Below are positions 7,884 through 16,040 of a DNA stretch of 64,000 nucleotides, piece after piece (positions within the stretch are counted from its first letter, which is position 1; each line of letters opens with the position of its first letter). The DNA is from Streptomyces olivochromogenes (lineage in GTDB: Bacteria; Actinomycetota; Actinomycetes; Streptomycetales; Streptomycetaceae): the NCBI RefSeq assembly GCF_021538895.1, contig NZ_JADDRL010000001.1, forward strand, positions 1 to 64,000, written 5' to 3'. A program made the position numbers and the translations under genes. The notes under the pieces were generated by a model. That model was given only the letters and a program-made list of their open reading frames with translations, was not told the origin of the DNA and made no database searches.

Positions 7884-8984
7884 GTGTTGCCCGAAATTGT
7901 CTTCACTACCCAGGACCTGCCGGCGAGCGACCGTTTCGAGGCTTGGACGGAGCAACTGGGGCGTACCCACGCGCCGATGCAGCTGAGCAGCGAGCGCACC
8001 GCGGACTACCGGGGTCATCAGCGCCTGATCGGGCTCGGCGACGTCACGGTGTGGCCCGCGACCTTCGACCACCTGGTCTTCCGCCGGACGCCCAGGCTCG
8101 TGCGCCAGTCCGACCCGGAGGTGTTCCACCTGTCCCTGCTGCGGCACGGCGACGGCGCGGCGAGCTGGGGCAGGGAGCAAGTGGCGTACCGGATCGACGA
8201 CTTCCACGTGAATTGCTCGTCCCGGGCCTACGAGATATCCACCGGGCCCGACCCGGTCACCATCGTCGGGGTGGAGATCCCTCGGGCCGCCCTGGATCTC
8301 CCGGCCGACCGGGCGAGCCGGGTCGTCGGCAGCCGGATATCGGGCCGGGAGGGCATGGGCGCGCTGCTCGCGGGGCTGCTCGTGCAGCTGACCTCGGACA
8401 CCTCCGCCTACCGTGCGGCCGACGCGGAGCGGCTGGGCACGGTCGTCACCGATCTCGTCAGCGCCGTCTTCGCCCACGCCCTCGACGCCGAGTCGGGATT
8501 GCCGCCCGAGACGCACGCCCGCACCATGACCCTGCGCATCAAGTCCTTCGTCCGGCGGCATCTGGGCGACCCGGAGCTGACCCCGGCGAAGATCGCCGAG
8601 GCCCACCACATCTCGCGCAGCTACCTCTACCGCCTGTTCCAGGACGAGGGCCTGACGGTGGCCTCGTACATCCGCGACCAGCGGCTGGCCCACGCGCGAC
8701 GGGACCTCACCGACCCCGGCCTGCGGGCGCTCCCCATTCACGCGGTGGCCGCCCGCTGGGGCTACTCCCGCCCCGGCGACTTCACCCGGGCCTTCCGCAC
8801 CGCGCACGGTATGGCGCCCAGTGAACTGCGGGACCAGGCGCTGCGCCGAACGGCCGTGGACGGTGCGCACATGGACGTGGACGCTGTGCGAACGACAGCC
8901 CTCGACGCCTCGCGCAACATTGATCCGGGTCGCTCACCAGGCCCGAGTGCCCGACAGCGGGTCAGGATCACGGGGGTGTCCTGA
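7884..8984 (+). CDS. AraC family transcriptional regulator (ArpR/AraC_binding_2 type)
   Basis: 366 residues from GTG 7884; TTG at 7872 or 7887 is also possible. The N-terminal about 200 residues form a sensing domain (DRFEAWTEQLGRTHAPMQ, then a cupin-like region with FHLSLLRHGDG). The C-terminus has two HTH motifs: PAKIAEAHHISRSYLYRLF and IHAVAARWGYSRPGDFTRAF, followed by HGMAPSELR. This arrangement is typical of actinobacterial AraC proteins with a substrate-sensing N-terminal domain. It is divergent from the MoCo-sulfurase-like gene across a 199-bp gap. Confidence 0.9.
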   Translation: MLPEIVFTTQDLPASDRFEAWTEQLGRTHAPMQLSSERTADYRGHQRLIGLGDVTVWPATFDHLVFRRTPRLVRQSDPEVFHLSLLRHGDGAASWGREQVAYRIDDFHVNCSSRAYEISTGPDPVTIVGVEIPRAALDLPADRASRVVGSRISGREGMGALLAGLLVQLTSDTSAYRAADAERLGTVVTDLVSAVFAHALDAESGLPPETHARTMTLRIKSFVRRHLGDPELTPAKIAEAHHISRSYLYRLFQDEGLTVASYIRDQRLAHARRDLTDPGLRALPIHAVAARWGYSRPGDFTRAFRTAHGMAPSELRDQALRRTAVDGAHMDVDAVRTTALDASRNIDPGRSPGPSARQRVRITGVS

Positions 8985-9013
8985 CACGCCCAGTGCACGA
9001 CGGCGCCCCGCTC

Positions 9014-9049
9014 CGGCGGCGTCGGTCCACCCCCGGACCGACGCCGCCG
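9014..9049 (+). terminator. Strong hairpin terminator after the AraC gene
   Basis: Perfect 15-bp stem: CGGCGGCGTCGGTCC (9014-9028) with its complement at 9035-9049 and a 6-nt loop, 30 bp after the AraC stop. There is no T-tract, as is usual in actinobacteria. The rest of the 8985-9271 gap shows nothing I can support. Confidence 0.75.
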
Positions 9050-9271
9050 ACTGCCGTACCACCGACCCGCGCGCCGAGACCGTCGATGCGACTGAGCGTC
9101 CGGGTTGGCACCGCTCCCCGACTCGGCTGCTTCGTGTGCCGTGCCCTTGGGCCGATCGACTCAGGCACGGCGCGCCTCGGTCGCGCGGGCGGCCGCCGAT
9201 GGAGGATCGATGGGGCGGCGGCCTCGGAACGGTCCGCCAGGCACCGTCCCAGCGCGTGAAGAGGTCCGGCC

Positions 9272-9319
9272 ATGAACCTGTTCGACGAGATTTCCGGCGT
9301 CACACCGGCGGCGACGTGA
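9272..9319 (+). CDS. Possible 15-residue leader peptide overlapping the methyltransferase start
   Basis: ATG 9272 follows GAAGAGG at good spacing and encodes MNLFDEISGVTPAAT. Its TGA (9317-9319) overlaps the GTG (9316-9318) of the methyltransferase as GTGA. The downstream gene has no good ribosome site of its own, so translation may be coupled through this short ORF. It may be a remnant of a larger gene rather than a functional leader; no amino-acid run suggests attenuation. Confidence 0.4.
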   Translation: MNLFDEISGVTPAAT

Positions 9320-10143
9320 CCGCGGCTCCGCGCGGGGACGCGTCGGGCGAAGGCCGCTACGGCGAGGCCGTCTTCCGTCCCGAACAGGCGGGCGAGGGCG
9401 AGCGCATCGACTTCGGCGCCCTCGCCTACGACGACATCACCATGGCGCGGCTGCGGGCACTCGGCGTCGGCCCGGGGTGGCGCTGCCTCGACGTGGGTGC
9501 CGGCACGGGCACGGTCTCCCACCGGTTGTTGGACGAAGCCAGGGTGACGAGCGTGCTCGCCGTGGACCGCGACGTACGTTTCCTCACCGAGCGGCCCGCG
9601 CCCGGGCTCGACGTGCTGGAGGCGGACATCACTGCCCCGGACTTCGTGCACGGCCGGTTCCGGCTCGTCCACGCGCGCTTCGTGCTGATGCACCTGCCCG
9701 AGCACGACCGCCTGATCACCGCGTTGGCCGAACTCGTCGAGCCGGGCGGTGTGCTGATGCTCAGCGACGCGATCGACCTGACGAGCGACCGGACGCCCAG
9801 CACGCCGTACACCACGGTGATGCGGGCGATGTGGCAGGGGCTGCGGGCCACCATCGGCACCGATGTCTCCTGGGTGCCGTCGTACCCGCAGCTGCTGCGC
9901 AGGGCGGGTCTCTCGCGCGTCGCCGCCGAGATCCATGTGCCGCCCCTGCTGCCGCGCAGTCCCATCAGCCGCTTCTGGGCGGACACCTGGGAGCGGAGCC
10001 GAGCGGCGATGCTCGCCACCGGCCAGGTCGACGACGCGGACGTCGACGGGGCGGTCCGGTACCTGGGCTCCGACGAATGCGCCGCGCTGTCGGCGGGCAT
10101 GCTCACCGCCTGGGGATGGAAACCCGAGCAGACCCCGCGTTGA
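9316..10143 (+). CDS. Class I SAM-dependent methyltransferase
   Basis: 275 residues from GTG 9316. The SAM-binding motif I is CLDVGAGTGTVS near residue 60, followed by the acidic end of strand beta2 (AVDRDV) and the later motif FRLVHARFVLMHLPEHDR, where the family has its post-motif III region. A ubiquinone/menaquinone-type Methyltransf_11/23 fold is the best match. The C-terminal part (SWVPSYPQLLRRAGL) is the usual substrate-side cap. Substrate unknown. The start overlaps a 15-codon upstream ORF, so expression may depend on translational coupling. Confidence 0.82.
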   Translation: MTAAPRGDASGEGRYGEAVFRPEQAGEGERIDFGALAYDDITMARLRALGVGPGWRCLDVGAGTGTVSHRLLDEARVTSVLAVDRDVRFLTERPAPGLDVLEADITAPDFVHGRFRLVHARFVLMHLPEHDRLITALAELVEPGGVLMLSDAIDLTSDRTPSTPYTTVMRAMWQGLRATIGTDVSWVPSYPQLLRRAGLSRVAAEIHVPPLLPRSPISRFWADTWERSRAAMLATGQVDDADVDGAVRYLGSDECAALSAGMLTAWGWKPEQTPR

Positions 10144-10341
10144 CCCGCGAGCCTGCTTCGAGGCATCCAGCAGCCGGCCGACTGTGTCGCGGCCGCCGTC
10201 CCGGGGCTCGGGGCCGCTCGGCCGACGTCACCGAAACGCTTCCGCCGCCCACCGAGAAATTGGGGGTGTTCGGCCGCTCAACGGCTGGTCAGGGCCTTGA
10301 TCGCCCTAGGCTCAAGCCGTACCCCTTCAGAAAGGACCGTC

Positions 10342-10767
10342 ATGGCCACCACCCGTCGCGCCCACACCGTGTGGGACGGCAACCTGCTCCAGGGATCCGG
10401 CCAGGTCGCGTTGGACTCCTCCGGTCTCGCAACCTTCGCCGTCTCCTGGCCCGCCAGGGCGGAGGAGCCTAACCGGACGACCAGCCCGGAGGAACTGATC
10501 GCCGCGGCCCACTCGAGCTGCTTCTGCATGGCCCTGTCCCACGGGCTCTCCGAGGCCGGCACGCCGCCGGTCCGCCTGACCGCTCTGGCCGAGGTCACCT
10601 TCCAGCCCGGTGAGGGAATCACTGAAATCCACCTGGCCGTGCAGGGCGAGGTCCCCGGCCTGGACAGGGACGCGTTCGTCAAGGCGGCCGAGCACGCCAA
10701 GACGAACTGCCCCGTCAGCAGCGCCCTCGCGGGCACGGTGATCACCTTGAACGCATCGCTCGCCTGA
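10342..10767 (+). CDS. OsmC family peroxiredoxin-like protein
   Basis: 141 residues from ATG 10342, preceded by AGAAAGGA. The fold is OsmC/Ohr. The peroxidatic cysteine is in AAHSSCFCMALSHGL (helix alpha2), and the resolving cysteine is in HAKTNCPVSSALAG near the C-terminus, both in canonical positions. The N-terminal WDGNLLQGSGQVALDSSG strand pattern and the SPEELIAAAHS motif are those of OsmC proper. Role: thiol-dependent reduction of organic hydroperoxides, cytoplasmic dimer. It stands alone with about 200 bp upstream, so it likely has its own promoter. Confidence 0.92.
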   Translation: MATTRRAHTVWDGNLLQGSGQVALDSSGLATFAVSWPARAEEPNRTTSPEELIAAAHSSCFCMALSHGLSEAGTPPVRLTALAEVTFQPGEGITEIHLAVQGEVPGLDRDAFVKAAEHAKTNCPVSSALAGTVITLNASLA

Positions 10768-11026
10768 CCACACGTCAGTCCGACCAACGAGTGGGCCCAG
10801 CACGCCGGTCGAGGCCGGCACCGTCAGGTGCCGTCCGTCCCGAGCCTGTCACCGATCAGCGCTGCGCGCCTCGTTCCTGGTTCGCGCTTCCCCACCGACC
10901 CTCCTCCCGGTGGGGAAGCGCATCCCGCGTCACCGGCTGTTTCGTCCCCCTCCTCGTGACCTCGGGTGCGACAGTCACTCGTGTCACCACGATCGCGGCT
11001 CCTCACCATGGCGCCGCACCATGACC

Positions 11027-11090
11027 CGGCTCGGCTTACGGACCACTCCCCCGGACGCTGGATCAGCGTCGTCGCCCGTAAGCCGAGCCG
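11027..11090 (+). promoter_or_regulatory. Nested inverted repeat upstream of the acyl-CoA ligase
   Basis: A perfect 15-bp inverted repeat (CGGCTCGGCTTACGG at 11027-11041, complement at 11076-11090) encloses a second hairpin ACGCTG-gat-CAGCGT (11055-11069). It ends 18 bp before the ATG of the ligase. It could be an operator, an attenuator or a 5' UTR structure. It is the only clear structure in the 341-bp gap 10768-11108. Confidence 0.6.
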
Positions 11091-11108
11091 ACCCATCTAC
11101 GGAGACCC

Positions 11109-12677
11109 ATGCTCAACCTCGCCGTCCTGCTGGAGAACAGCGCCCGTGCCGTCCCCGACCGTGTAGCGGTGATCCTGGGCGATCAGCAGCTGACCTACGC
11201 GGAGTTGGACGCCGCCGCGTGCCGCGTGGCCGACCTGATCCGCTCGCGCGGCATCGAACCCGGCGACAAGGTCGCGCTCTCCTGCCCGAACCTGCCCTAC
11301 TTCCCGATCGTCTACTACGGCATCCTCAAGGCGGGAGCGGTCGCCGTCCCGCTCAACGTGCTGCTCAAGAGCCGGGAAATCGCCTACCACTTGGCCGACT
11401 CCGAGGCCATGGCCTACTTCTGTTTCGAGGGCAGCGAGGAACTGCCGCTCGGGCACGAGGGCTGGGCGGCCTTCGAAGAGACCCCGGGCTGCGAGCACTT
11501 CTTCCTGATGACCGCCGCGCCGACCGAGAACTCGCCGATCGCCGGGGCCGAGACCCTGACGGCGGCGCTGGACGGCCACAGCGAGCGATTCGACACCGTG
11601 GCCACCGAGCCCGGCGACACGGCCGTCATCCTGTACACCTCGGGCACCACCGGTCAGGCCAAAGGCGCCGAGCTGACTCACTCCAACCTGATGCTCAACG
11701 TGCTGACCTGCCACAAGATCGCCGGCGAGGTTGAGCACGACGTGCATCTGATCGCCCTTCCGCTGTTCCACTCCTTCGGCCAGGTGGTGCAGATGAACTC
11801 CGGCATCGCCTCGCGCGCGACGCTGGTGCTGCAGCCCCGCTTCGACGCCCACAGCGCCCTCGCGCTGATGCAACGTCATGCCGTCACCTTCTTCGGGGGC
11901 GTCCCCACCATGTACTGGGCCCTGTTGGAGGAAGCGGCCTCCGACACGTGCCTGCCGGAGATCGCCGGGAACCTGCGTGTGGCCGGCTCCGGGGGTTCGG
12001 CGCTCCCGGTCGAGATCCACCGCCGGTTCGCCGAATGCTTCGGCGTCACGATCCTGGAGGGGTACGGCCTGTCGGAGACCAGCCCGGTGGCCACCTTCCA
12101 AGTACGTGGCCAGGAGGTGCGCCCCGGCTCCATCGGGCGTCCGGTCTGGGGCGTCGACGTGGAACTCGTCGCCGAGGACTGGACGCCGGTCCGGGGCGCC
12201 GACGCGATCGGCGAGATCGCCATCCGCGGCCACAACGTGATGAGGGGCTACTACAACCGGCCCCAGGAGACCGCCGAGGTGATGCGCAACGGCTGGTTCC
12301 GCACCGGCGACCTGGCCCGGCGGGACGCCGACGGCTGGCTCTACATCGTCGACCGGGCCAAGGACATGATCATTCGCGGTGGCTTCAACGTGTACCCGCG
12401 GGAGATCGAGGAGCTCCTGCACACCCACCCCGCCGTGGGCACGGCCGCCGTCATCGGTGTGCCGCACGAGAGCCACGGCGAGGAGGTCAAGGCCTGCGTG
12501 ACCCTCGCCCCAGGAGCAGCGCTCACGCCCGGGGAGCTCGTCGACTGGTGCAAGGAGCGGCTGGGGGGCCACAAGTACCCCCGTCTGGTCGAGTTCTTCG
12601 ACGTACTGCCCATGAATGCCACCGGCAAGATCCTCAAGCGGGAACTCCGCGACGCGCACGAGGCCGACCGGTCGTAA
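11109..12677 (+). CDS. Long-chain-fatty-acid/aryl CoA ligase (AMP-binding enzyme)
   Basis: 522 residues from ATG 11109 with GGAG upstream. AMP-binding motif YTSGTTGQAKG is at 176-186, the A5-type segment EGYGLSETSP and the motif GWFRTGDLARRDADGW follow, then the hinge DRAKDMIIRGGFNVYPREIE, and the C-terminal catalytic Lys in NATGKILKREL. The full-length ANL fold is intact. It activates a carboxylic acid to the acyl-adenylate and then the CoA thioester. Chain type (fatty or aryl) cannot be fixed. The nested inverted repeat just upstream suggests specific regulation. Confidence 0.93.
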   Translation: MLNLAVLLENSARAVPDRVAVILGDQQLTYAELDAAACRVADLIRSRGIEPGDKVALSCPNLPYFPIVYYGILKAGAVAVPLNVLLKSREIAYHLADSEAMAYFCFEGSEELPLGHEGWAAFEETPGCEHFFLMTAAPTENSPIAGAETLTAALDGHSERFDTVATEPGDTAVILYTSGTTGQAKGAELTHSNLMLNVLTCHKIAGEVEHDVHLIALPLFHSFGQVVQMNSGIASRATLVLQPRFDAHSALALMQRHAVTFFGGVPTMYWALLEEAASDTCLPEIAGNLRVAGSGGSALPVEIHRRFAECFGVTILEGYGLSETSPVATFQVRGQEVRPGSIGRPVWGVDVELVAEDWTPVRGADAIGEIAIRGHNVMRGYYNRPQETAEVMRNGWFRTGDLARRDADGWLYIVDRAKDMIIRGGFNVYPREIEELLHTHPAVGTAAVIGVPHESHGEEVKACVTLAPGAALTPGELVDWCKERLGGHKYPRLVEFFDVLPMNATGKILKRELRDAHEADRS

Positions 12678-12697
12678 CGGTCCGGTCGGTCGTGGCG

Positions 12698-12740
12698 GGT
12701 GATGAGCGAGGGCGGTTCGGAATTGCCGTCGCTCATCACC
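12698..12740. terminator. Bidirectional terminator between convergent genes
   Basis: GGTGATGAGCGA (12698-12709) pairs perfectly with TCGCTCATCACC (12729-12740), and the enclosed 19 nt can pair further with G-T wobbles. It sits between the ligase (plus) and the SAP-type hydrolase (minus), so it can serve both. Confidence 0.75.
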
Positions 12741-12791
12741 GCAGCACGATCGGCCGGGATTCACTGATCGGCGCGCTCAGGGTGTCCGTAC

Positions 12792-14282
12792 TCAGTCGGT
12801 GCAGGTGGTGCCGTGGGCGGGCAGTGTGCGCGTGGTCAGGTAGCGGTTGGTGGCCTCTCGGACGCACTTGGAGATGAGGAACATGCTGTAGTCGTCGCCT
12901 TCACGGGCGAGGACGACGCTGCCGGGCAGCTGGGCCGCCATGGCCGAGCCCGCGCGGTACGGGGCGAGGGCCTGGTGGGTGGACTGCAGGATCAGTGCGG
13001 GCGGCGCGCCGTGTACCGGGGCACCCGCCTTGACGGGCTTGGCCGGGACGGGCCAGCCGAGGCAGCCGGCGATGGCCTTGTAGGAGCGCACGGCGCCGCC
13101 CAGGTGCGGGGACACACGCGCGAGTTCCCCCTGCAGCCGGGTGAACTGGGCCAGGGAGTGCACCGGGCGTGCGTTGTCGAGGCAGGCGGGCACCTGTACC
13201 TGGACGGGGTCGAGGGTGTCGTCGGGGTCGCGGGTGAAGTCCGTGGCGTCGCCTTCCCGGCCCTTGACGATGGCTTTCGCCAGGTCCGCCCAGTTGTAAC
13301 CGGACAGGGTCAGGTAGTCCTGGGTGGCTCCGCGGATGTCCTCGCCGGTCAGCGGCCGGTGGGCCGCGCCCGCGACCGGTACGGGCGTGCGGTCGGCCTG
13401 GGCGACGAGGGCGTCGTACTCGGCCGCGGCGTCCTTGCCGTGCAGGGCGCAGTCGGTCGACGTGGCGCACCAGGCGGTGAAGCGGTTGAACGCCGTCTCG
13501 GCGGTGGCGGCTTCCTGGAGGACCCGCGAGCGGGCCGAGCCGGTGTCGTCCAGCGCGGTGTCGAGGACCATCGTGCGCAGCCTGCCGGGGTAGAGCTTGG
13601 CGTAGGTACGCCCGACGAGGGTGCTGTAGTGGATGCCGTACCAGTTCAGCTGCCGCTCCCCCAGCCCGATCCGGACCGCCTCGAAGTCCCGCGCGGTGCT
13701 GGTCAGGTCGACGTGGGCGACGAGCGGGCCGTTGCGGCGCAGGCAGTCCTTTGCGAAGGCCCGGTTGTGGGCCACGAGCCTGTCGAGGGCGGCCTTGTTC
13801 CGAGGGAAGTGGCTGACGCCGGCGGGCTTGAGCGGCTTCTCGCAGCGGATCGGCGTGCTGTGGCCGACGCCGCGCGGGTCGACCGCGACGAGGTCGAAAT
13901 TGTGGGTCATCGCGCCGGCGTAGGCGGGCAGGTGGACCTTCGTGATGGCCAGTCGCAGCTGTTCGATCGAGGATCCGCCCGCTCCGTCGTTGAGGAGCAG
14001 CGTGCCTTGACGGTGGGCCGGGTCGTCCGCGGGCCGGCGGACCAGGGCGAGGCTGAGGCTGCCGGCGCGCGGGCGGGACCAGTTCACCGGCACCCGGATC
14101 GATCCGCACTGCATGTCCTTGAAGTCGGGGTCGGCGCAGGCGTGCCAGTCGATGCCGCCGGCGGGGGTTCGGTGGTTCCCCTCCGCCGACTCCGCGAGTG
14201 CGGGTACGGCCACGGTGGTCGCCACCGCGGAAAGGGCGGCGGCGATCCCGGCTGCGTACTTCCGGTTCAGGCTTCTTCTCAT
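12792..14282 (-). CDS. Secreted SAP-type alpha/beta hydrolase-fold protein with degenerate triad
   Basis: 496 residues from ATG 14282 (GGAAG upstream). A Sec signal peptide is clear (MRRSLNRKY, hydrophobic core, VPALA). The body matches the Streptomyces tripeptidyl aminopeptidase (SAP) family: CGSIRVPVNWSRP, FDLVAVDPRGVGHSTPIRC, TARDFEAVRIGLGE, and the paired C-terminal cysteines. The nucleophile elbow, normally GxSYGT, reads GIHYST (216-221), so the Ser is His. The Asp motif region reads LQSTHQ and the GHG catalytic-His region reads GDDYS. It is therefore probably not a peptidase; a binding or chaperone role is an inference. Codon usage and length are normal, so it is not an obvious pseudogene. 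Confidence 0.8.
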   Translation of the reverse strand: MRRSLNRKYAAGIAAALSAVATTVAVPALAESAEGNHRTPAGGIDWHACADPDFKDMQCGSIRVPVNWSRPRAGSLSLALVRRPADDPAHRQGTLLLNDGAGGSSIEQLRLAITKVHLPAYAGAMTHNFDLVAVDPRGVGHSTPIRCEKPLKPAGVSHFPRNKAALDRLVAHNRAFAKDCLRRNGPLVAHVDLTSTARDFEAVRIGLGERQLNWYGIHYSTLVGRTYAKLYPGRLRTMVLDTALDDTGSARSRVLQEAATAETAFNRFTAWCATSTDCALHGKDAAAEYDALVAQADRTPVPVAGAAHRPLTGEDIRGATQDYLTLSGYNWADLAKAIVKGREGDATDFTRDPDDTLDPVQVQVPACLDNARPVHSLAQFTRLQGELARVSPHLGGAVRSYKAIAGCLGWPVPAKPVKAGAPVHGAPPALILQSTHQALAPYRAGSAMAAQLPGSVVLAREGDDYSMFLISKCVREATNRYLTTRTLPAHGTTCTD

Positions 14283-14400
14283 GTCGTTCTTCCTTGGTTC
14301 TCACGTGCTCCGGCCTCAGGGGATCCGAGGCCCTGTTCTAGGTGTGCTGCGCGCGTGGGGGGCCGGGGGGACGGCGGTGCTTGCGGAGCGGTGGCGGGGC

Positions 14401-14425
14401 CGGCCCGCGAGCGTCTCGCGGGCCG
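14401..14425 (-). terminator. Hairpin terminator after the carotenoid oxygenase gene
   Basis: An 11-bp perfect stem (CGGCCCGCGAG at 14401-14411 with CTCGCGGGCCG at 14415-14425) and 3-nt loop, 36 bp past the oxygenase stop and 119 bp before the hydrolase start. It suggests the two minus-strand genes are at least partly separate transcripts. Confidence 0.7.
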
Positions 14426-14460
14426 ACGGCCGACTTGTGGTGCGGCTGTTCTGGCGGGGG

Positions 14461-15825
14461 TCAGGCCTGGGCGTCGTCCAGGTCGGAGTCCGGGACCCAG
14501 GAACCGTGGATTCCGGCGGTCACCCGTCGGGGCAGGTGGACGGTGGCGACCCGGTCGAGGCCGGAGGCGTCGAGAACCAGCAACTGCGAGGCGTCCTGCT
14601 TGAGGTCGGAGACGACGGTGAGCAGGTAGCCGTCGTCCTCGCCGGTGGCACCGGCGGCGGGGACGAACACGGCCTCGCTGGGCAGCCGCGCGTCGCCCAC
14701 CTGGTGAATGCGGCGGGCTCCGGTCGTGCGGTCGTACTTGACGATGCCGTAGCTGCCGAAACCCTTCGAGTCCGGGAAGGAGATGGCGTACTGGTAGCGG
14801 TTCTCGCGGCCCAGGTACTCCTCGTTGAGCGTCGGGAACTCCACCGCGAGGTCGTCGATGATCTGCTCGTCGACGCTGCCGGCGGCCAGGTCGATGACCC
14901 AACGGCGGGTGTAGGAGCGGGCGTTGGGCTCGGCGCCGCGGCCGGGGGCGCCGACCCACCAGTTCCAGGAGAGCCGGAAGCCCTCGCGGTCCACGGTGGG
15001 GCCTTCCAGGACGATGCGGCCCCGGCCGTCCTCGTAGGCGTTGGAGACGTGCAGCATGTTGCCCGGTTCGATGGAGAACCAGCGGATGTTCTGGGTGCCG
15101 TCCTTTCCACGGGGCATGACACCGATGCGGGCGGGCTGCTCGTCGCTCCAGCCGTAGGGGATGCCGGAGTGCTCGGTGGGGTCGAAGGTGACGTTGCCCT
15201 CGATGAAGACCACGTGGTGGCGAGTGATGGCGAAGTCGTGCTTGAGGGAGGCGCTCGCGCCCGGGATCTCGGCGCTGTGGACGATGTCGCCCTTGGCGTC
15301 GGCGACGTAGTACATCAGGTACGGCGGGAAGGGCGAGGACCCGAAGAGGTGGAGCTCGCCCGTGACCGGGTCCTCCTTGGGGTGCGCGGTCATCGCGCTG
15401 CGCAGCTTGCCGTCGAAGTCGTACGCGCCGACCGTCTCCAGCTCACGGGTGAGCTCGAAGGGGAAGTTCGCCTCGCACAGCGCGAGCAACCGTCCGCCGT
15501 GCTCGATGATGTGGGTGCCGGCGACGCTCGCCGCCAGGTCCGGGCCCTTCTCGGTCATGTACGGCGCGCCGTCCAGGGCGGGACTCTTCACCCAGCGGTT
15601 GCGGTACCACTCCGCGCGCCCCTCACGAAGCCGGATGCCGTGGACCATGCCGCTGCCCTTGAACCAGTGGGTCGGGGTCACGCCGGGCTTGGGGTTGTGT
15701 CCGTTGCGCAGCAGACGGCCGGTCAGCTCGGACGGCAGGTGGCCCTCGACGGTGAGTTCGGTAGCGGTGATCTCGTCCGCGACCGGGGCGTAGTGGCCGA
15801 TCAGGTAGGGCTTCTCAGCGGTCAT
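14461..15825 (-). CDS. Carotenoid oxygenase family protein (apocarotenoid or stilbene cleavage)
   Basis: 454 residues from ATG 15825 with GAAGAGG upstream. N-terminal signature LRNGHNPKPG followed by HWFKGSGMVHG is standard. Four iron-binding histidines are visible in AHPKEDP, SLKHDFAIT, NMLHVSNAYED and the C-terminal GIHGSWVP. The seven-bladed propeller length (about 450) matches bacterial lignostilbene dioxygenases. It cleaves a conjugated double bond with O2 to give two carbonyl products. Cytoplasmic. It lies downstream of an MFS exporter, a STAND regulator and a P450 on the same strand, which fits a small pathway. Confidence 0.93.
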   Translation of the reverse strand: MTAEKPYLIGHYAPVADEITATELTVEGHLPSELTGRLLRNGHNPKPGVTPTHWFKGSGMVHGIRLREGRAEWYRNRWVKSPALDGAPYMTEKGPDLAASVAGTHIIEHGGRLLALCEANFPFELTRELETVGAYDFDGKLRSAMTAHPKEDPVTGELHLFGSSPFPPYLMYYVADAKGDIVHSAEIPGASASLKHDFAITRHHVVFIEGNVTFDPTEHSGIPYGWSDEQPARIGVMPRGKDGTQNIRWFSIEPGNMLHVSNAYEDGRGRIVLEGPTVDREGFRLSWNWWVGAPGRGAEPNARSYTRRWVIDLAAGSVDEQIIDDLAVEFPTLNEEYLGRENRYQYAISFPDSKGFGSYGIVKYDRTTGARRIHQVGDARLPSEAVFVPAAGATGEDDGYLLTVVSDLKQDASQLLVLDASGLDRVATVHLPRRVTAGIHGSWVPDSDLDDAQA

Positions 15826-15889
15826 TTCGGGAACCTCTTCTCAATGGATGTGACGGGTGTGCTGGGTGTGCTGGCTGGGATGCGCGCGG

Positions 15890-16030
15890 TCAGACGGACT
15901 GCTCGGCGCGGGACTTGACGTGGTGGAGCCAGCTGTCCAGGGAGGCGTGGAGGGCCTTGGCGAGGTGGTCGGCCGCGGCGTCGACCGGAGCGCCGCTCCA
16001 GGACTCCTCGGTGCGGACGACGGCGTCGTC
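15890..16030 (-). pseudogene. 3' remnant of an SRPBCC/polyketide cyclase-like gene
   Basis: The frame ending at 15890 encodes DDAVVRTEESWSGAP... followed by an amphipathic helix (LHASLDSWLHHVKSRAEQ), which is the usual C-terminus of SRPBCC proteins (VRTEESW-G strand, then a long closing helix). No ATG, GTG or TTG exists in this frame between the MFS stop and this segment, so it cannot start on its own. It looks like the tail of a gene whose 5' part was lost, perhaps when the MFS gene joined this site. Confidence 0.55.
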
Positions 16031-16040
16031 GCCAGGGGTC

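Noticed and set aside
8993..9259. Plus-strand ORF after the AraC gene
   Set aside because: Composition typical of non-coding GC-rich DNA and it runs through the strong terminator hairpin.
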